NCBI GenBank assembly: GCA_019100305.1 | Contig: JAHRHW010000132.1 | Location: forward strand, 1-10,047 | Direction: 5' to 3' | DNA: 10,047 bases | Origin: Candidatus Thiodiazotropha taylori | GTDB taxonomy: Bacteria > Pseudomonadota > Gammaproteobacteria > Chromatiales > Chromatiaceae | In this document: one piece after another, positions 6,763 through 10,047 of the stretch | Position numbering within the stretch: position 1 is the stretch's first letter | How the letters are laid out: each line of letters begins with the position of its first letter | Position numbers and translations under genes: made by a program | The notes under the pieces: model-generated | Database searches by the model: none | What the model was told of the DNA's origin: nothing | The model's input: the letters and a program-made list of their open reading frames with translations, nothing else

Positions 6763-7863
6763 ATGAGCAGTGTATATATAATTGGATCACCTATGAAAAA
6801 TACAGAAAAATCGCTCATCCAACAGATGAGGATTACGGATTTTGAGATCACTGGTCGAAAAAGTCTGTTCTCGATCTCTCCAGCAGACACAGAGATACTC
6901 AAACAAGCCAGGCCTTATATTGAGGCTGACCTGAACTCCATCGTCGAAACCTTTTATAAGTATCAGACCGAGGTACCCGACATTGCACTACTGATTGGTG
7001 ATGCCGATACGCTGAATAGACTGCATAACGCACAAAAGGCATATATCACAGATCTGTTTTCAGGCTATTACGATATTGAATATGTAAACAATCGATTGCG
7101 AATCGGACTGGTTCACAAGCGTATAGGCGTTGAACCAAAGCTCTACCTGGCTGCCATTCTTACCCTTAAACAGCTGCTCATTACACACATCAGAAATACC
7201 GTTCCAACTGATAATAATCCGGATGCCGTCATTGCAGCGCTTGAAAAGTTGTTGATGCTCGACATATCACTGGTATTTGACACCTATATAAGGAGCCTGA
7301 TATCGGAGATCGAAATATCAAAGGATAAATCTGAACAGTATGCCAGCGCCCTTGAGGAGAAGGTAAAAGAACGCACCAAGCAACTTGAACTGCTATCAAG
7401 AACAGACCCACTCACCGGACTGCTCAACAGACAGCATTTCGATGAGTTGATGACTCAGGCACTCAGAGCAGCGCAAAGAAGAAATGAACCTATCACTGTC
7501 GCCTATATAGATATCAACGACTTCAAAATAATCAATGACACTCACGGCCATCGGCGCGGTGACGAAATACTCAAGAGAATTGCTAAGGCTCTAAAGCTGA
7601 GTTCCAGAACAGACGATTGCTGCATTCGCTATGGCGGAGATGAATTCTGCATCATCATGCCGAATTGTAGTTCTAATGAGGCAAACGAGGTATGGGGTAA
7701 ACGACTGCAAGAAACATTGTTAAAACAGGCAGACAGTCCAAAACTGAGTATCGGCTACGCACAAACGGGTCCGGATGATTACATGACCACAGAACAGCTA
7801 ATTCAATATGCAGATGAGGAGATGTACAGAGCGAAGAAAAAGGCAAAAGAGATCCCTGAATAA
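6763..7863 (+). CDS. globin-coupled diguanylate cyclase (heme-based oxygen sensor)
   Basis: This 366-residue cytoplasmic protein joins an N-terminal globin sensor (about 25-180) through a short coiled-coil linker (about 185-212) to a GGDEF domain (about 213-362). The globin part carries the hallmark VHKRIGVEPKLYL, with H118 as the proximal heme ligand. A tyrosine (Y65 in ETFYKYQ) is a good candidate for the distal ligand-stabilising residue. The cyclase has DPLTGLLNR, YIDINDFKIINDTHGH, an intact GGDEF (291-295) and an inhibitory RxxD (R282-D285) five residues before it. The architecture is that of E. coli DosC and Bordetella BpeGReg, so oxygen-dependent c-di-GMP synthesis is expected. The first ATG (6763) lacks a ribosome-binding site and sits in the loop of CTGCT/AGCAG. 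Met11 (6793), six nt after GGA, is an equally good start. Confidence 0.93.
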   Translation: MSSVYIIGSPMKNTEKSLIQQMRITDFEITGRKSLFSISPADTEILKQARPYIEADLNSIVETFYKYQTEVPDIALLIGDADTLNRLHNAQKAYITDLFSGYYDIEYVNNRLRIGLVHKRIGVEPKLYLAAILTLKQLLITHIRNTVPTDNNPDAVIAALEKLLMLDISLVFDTYIRSLISEIEISKDKSEQYASALEEKVKERTKQLELLSRTDPLTGLLNRQHFDELMTQALRAAQRRNEPITVAYIDINDFKIINDTHGHRRGDEILKRIAKALKLSSRTDDCCIRYGGDEFCIIMPNCSSNEANEVWGKRLQETLLKQADSPKLSIGYAQTGPDDYMTTEQLIQYADEEMYRAKKKAKEIPE

Positions 7864-8161
7864 AAGTGGTTTCACTCAGATAAGCAACAACTCACAGGAG
7901 AGAGGCAAAGAAGGACGTCGATGGTGGATGAATTCGGATAGTGATCAAAATCGGCACGCCTCAGCTGCTGGGAACTGACCTGTCACGCCATTGCTGTTTC
8001 AATGATCAGTCTCAGTCAGGCAGAGATTGAGATAATAAAGCTTGAACCCAGAGCTGCGTAGAAACCCTGTATATTCCAAGGTTTTGATTCACGGCCTGAC
8101 AGACAATACTCGAAAATGTTGTCTCCACACATACAGATCCTACAGCACCATACCGATCGCC
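7864..8161. other. intergenic region between the cyclase and the SnoaL-like gene
   Basis: Roughly 300 nt with no convincing gene. The reading frame of the next gene is open back to a TTG at 8042, but the extra 40 residues do not belong to that family. Only tiny inverted repeats (for example AGTG/CACT just after the cyclase stop) are present, and no clear terminator or promoter is visible. Confidence 0.4.
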
Positions 8162-8545
8162 ATGAACGACACACGACAGACCAACAAAGACAAAGCCATC
8201 AGTTTCTACCGAATGGCCTACCTGGGCAACCCTGCCAAAGCGGTGGAGCGCTATGTGGGCGATTGCTATATACAGCACAATCCGTTGGTCGGTAACGGCA
8301 AACAGGCCTTCATCGACTATTTCACCGAAATGGCCAAGCGCTATCCTGAGAAAAGCATCGAGTTTGTCAGAGCGGTGGCTGAAGGTGATCTGGTTGCCTT
8401 GCATACCCACCAGAGATGGCCCGGCGACGAGGAGTACGTGACGATGGATTTCTTCCGTTTCGATGGCGCAGGAAAGATCGTCGAGCACTGGGACTCGATT
8501 CAATCAATACCGCAGCAGAGCAAGAATGGGAATTCGATGTATTGA
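8162..8545 (+). CDS. SnoaL-like (NTF2-fold) protein
   Basis: From the ATG at 8162 this is a 127-residue soluble protein of the SnoaL-like/NTF2 superfamily, related to the group annotated as predicted SnoaL-like aldol-condensation enzymes. Visible features are the N-terminal helix (NKDKAISFYRMAYLG), the YIQHNPLVGNGKQAFIDYF segment, the strand VALHTHQRW, and the closing IVEHWDSIQSIP with a terminal NGNSMY typical of the group. Members are small cone-shaped hydrolase or isomerase-type proteins, and the substrate is unknown here. The frame is open upstream to a TTG at 8042, but family length and the start of homology favour 8162, although no strong ribosome-binding site precedes it. It is 298 nt after the globin-coupled cyclase and converges on the receiver-domain gene, so no functional link is evident. 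Confidence 0.85.
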   Translation: MNDTRQTNKDKAISFYRMAYLGNPAKAVERYVGDCYIQHNPLVGNGKQAFIDYFTEMAKRYPEKSIEFVRAVAEGDLVALHTHQRWPGDEEYVTMDFFRFDGAGKIVEHWDSIQSIPQQSKNGNSMY

Positions 8546-8553
8546 AGTGTGAG

Positions 8554-8579
8554 CAGGCAATGCCTGTCAGGCCTCAGGC
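8554..8579. repeat. overlapping CAGGC/GCCTG dyads between convergent genes
   Basis: CAGGC (8554-8558), GCCTG (8562-8566), AGGCCT (8569-8574) and CAGGC (8575-8579) can form two alternative 5-bp stems between the convergent stops at 8545 and 8605. There is no T-run on either side, so it is at best a weak two-way terminator. Confidence 0.3.
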
Positions 8580-8604
8580 GCATGCAAATTTGAACCAAAG
8601 GCCA

Positions 8605-9996
8605 TCAATTACTGTAGAGACTCACTTCTATCCGCTGGTTTTGCGCCGCCACATCGTTCCATTCACCAGCGGTTGAGGCTTCATAAGCAGCCGGATAGGG
8701 CATCAACGGCTCATCGAAACCGTTACTGAAGAGAATGATCTCAACTGCGCCGCCACTCCTGGCCAACTCCACGTTGATGTAGTTGGCAAAGGCAACAGAC
8801 TGATCATTCAGCCACTCATTGTTACTCCGGTGGTCGACCGCATAGGCACACTCACTCAGCGCCATCTCACGGGGTGCCATTGCAAGCTCACCCGCCGCAT
8901 CTTTGCGTAGACAGAAGTTACCGTGGTTTGCCCGCAGCTCCAGAGTACCCTGAAACCCCGACTCTTTCAGTTGCCCCACTAGCTCCGATAACCAGAGGGC
9001 CCGCTGATCATCAAATGGGCGCTCTCCATAGGCAAATTCAGCACCCTGATTGGCCGCCCATTCGATCAGCTTCAACGGCAGCACAATTTCAGTCTGCGGC
9101 TCCTCCGGCTGGGCTTGTTGCGGCACCTTTAATTGGGCTGCCAGTTGCTCGATTCTGTCATTCTGTTGCGCAACCATCTCCGTCAGCTGTTTGTCATCGC
9201 CAGTAGCGGAAGGCAACTCCTGCCCGTTGAGGCCCAGATAGAGCAGCAGAACAGCTGCCAGGGCAGACACGCCACCCAATATGCCACCCATGAACGCTCG
9301 TGAACCGCGAGCACTCTGCTCCTCCTGTAAGGCTTCCAGCTCATACATTTCGCTGTGTAGCTCAGCAAACTGTTTATCGAGCCTCTGCTGCATCCGCTCT
9401 TCCGACATGCTCTGCTCACGGCGAAAAAATCGCTTCAGTGACTCTCCAGCAGAGAGACTCTCCTGGAAGCTATCCAGAGGCAGACCGACCATCTCCACTT
9501 TGGCGGGCTTATGACGCTCATGGTCGCTGATCGGGTGGACATTGTCGGTACGCACATGACGACGCACGGAATCCAACCCCTCATTTTTAAAGTCGTGCAC
9601 CAGTGAATCCTGCTCCGGCATCAGATGCAAGCTGCTGAGAACATCCTCGAAATCCTGGGCTTCGAGCTGTTTTGGCAGCACCCCGACAGCACCCAGCGCC
9701 CGCGCCTGACTGAGTGCCAGCCCCCCCTCTTTGGAGGTGTACATCATCACCGGGATAACCGCTGTGTTTGGATTGGATTTAATGACCTTAAGTGCCTGGA
9801 AGCCATCCATGCCAGGCATCTCGTAATCCATGAAAATCGCATCCGGTGCATTCTCATAGAGATAGTCGATGGCGGCCGCCGCAGACTCTCTTGCATCCAC
9901 CGTTATGCCGTACTTCTGCAGCTTGCTAGAGAGCACTTGCCGAGCGGTTTTCGAGTCATCGACAATGAGTGCTTTTTTTGTCTGAGATCCCGTCAC
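8605..9996 (-). CDS. receiver domain-transmembrane-OmpA-like fusion protein
   Basis: This 463-residue protein begins with a response-regulator receiver domain (about 8-124): acidic pair D13-D14, phospho-acceptor D57 in FMDYEMPGMDG, T87, and K109 in VLPKQ. A linker with no recognised domain and a charged coiled coil (about 195-228) lead to one membrane helix (about 234-256). A second coiled coil (about 268-290), a Gln/Pro/Glu spacer and a C-terminal domain (about 305-463) follow. The C-terminal domain has an OmpA-like strand-helix order and ends NQRIEVSLY, like the closing NRRVE strand. The usual GHTD Asp and LSxxRA Arg of peptidoglycan binding are absent. The only two cysteines (C362, C383) lie in this part, consistent with a periplasmic disulfide. 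The start is GTG with AAAGGA eight nt upstream. No DNA-binding or enzymatic output domain is present, and the kinase partner is not in the window. Confidence 0.85.
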   Translation of the reverse strand: MTGSQTKKALIVDDSKTARQVLSSKLQKYGITVDARESAAAAIDYLYENAPDAIFMDYEMPGMDGFQALKVIKSNPNTAVIPVMMYTSKEGGLALSQARALGAVGVLPKQLEAQDFEDVLSSLHLMPEQDSLVHDFKNEGLDSVRRHVRTDNVHPISDHERHKPAKVEMVGLPLDSFQESLSAGESLKRFFRREQSMSEERMQQRLDKQFAELHSEMYELEALQEEQSARGSRAFMGGILGGVSALAAVLLLYLGLNGQELPSATGDDKQLTEMVAQQNDRIEQLAAQLKVPQQAQPEEPQTEIVLPLKLIEWAANQGAEFAYGERPFDDQRALWLSELVGQLKESGFQGTLELRANHGNFCLRKDAAGELAMAPREMALSECAYAVDHRSNNEWLNDQSVAFANYINVELARSGGAVEIILFSNGFDEPLMPYPAAYEASTAGEWNDVAAQNQRIEVSLYSN

Positions 9997-10004
9997 GACG
10001 CCAA

Positions 10005-10010
10005 TCCTTT
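10005..10010 (-). promoter_or_regulatory. ribosome-binding site deciding the GTG start of the receiver/OmpA-like gene
   Basis: On the minus strand AAAGGA lies eight nt before the GTG at 9996, and the next in-frame ATG is far inside the receiver domain. This supports the GTG start. The rest of the upstream sequence to the window edge shows no clear promoter. Confidence 0.6.
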
Positions 10011-10047
10011 CCCCTGTTGTTTCTAGGTATGCTATTTCAGCAAACTA

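Noticed and set aside
6777..6782. Perfect TATAAT just upstream of the globin-coupled cyclase
   Set aside because: No -35 element lies at proper distance, and the start of transcription would fall almost on the second candidate ATG (6793).
8042..8161. TTG-initiated 40-residue N-terminal extension of the SnoaL-like protein
   Set aside because: The extension is unlike the family and the usual length is met from the ATG at 8162.
8012..8503. Minus-strand open frame of 163 codons
   Set aside because: It is antisense to the SnoaL-like gene, which has clear family features. The minus-strand product looks like a reverse-frame shadow.

Overview
The window comes from a bacterial chromosome with roughly balanced base composition. 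It most resembles a gammaproteobacterium, because the genes are rich in PAS-GGDEF-EAL, HDOD and globin-coupled-sensor proteins of the kind found in free-living or symbiotic aquatic and sulfur-cycle gammaproteobacteria. That placement is inference from protein style; no marker gene is present. I see no tRNA, rRNA, CRISPR array, insertion sequence, integrase or phage gene.

Layout. Bases 1-120 are the 3' end of an unidentified plus-strand gene, followed 36 nt later by a 100-residue protein of unknown function (157-459). Convergent to these is a very large minus-strand gene (617-4066) for a membrane receptor: a periplasmic solute-binding-type sensor, one membrane segment, three PAS domains, then GGDEF and EAL domains. 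It has a credible sigma-70-type promoter at 4123-4150. Upstream of it, also on the minus strand, lie a metallo-beta-lactamase-fold hydrolase (4377-5267) and an HDOD protein (5354-6229), probably one transcription unit. A gene-free region of about 530 nt (6230-6762) holds several inverted repeats. It separates the HDOD gene from the divergent plus-strand gene for a globin-coupled diguanylate cyclase (6763-7863). A small SnoaL-like protein (8162-8545) follows. Last, on the minus strand and convergent, is an unusual membrane protein (8605-9996) with a receiver domain in the cytoplasm and a degenerate OmpA-like domain in the periplasm.

How the genes work together. Two of the proteins carry intact c-di-GMP catalytic motifs. 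The large receptor has a GGDEF with its inhibitory site plus a complete EAL active site, so it could make or degrade c-di-GMP in response to a periplasmic small molecule. The globin protein has the proximal heme histidine and a complete GGDEF, so it is expected to make c-di-GMP according to oxygen or another heme ligand. The HDOD and receiver-domain proteins add further signalling functions. The window is therefore a local cluster of environmental sensing genes. The most unusual single item is the receiver/transmembrane/OmpA-like fusion. I found no convincing new multi-gene defence or mobile system.
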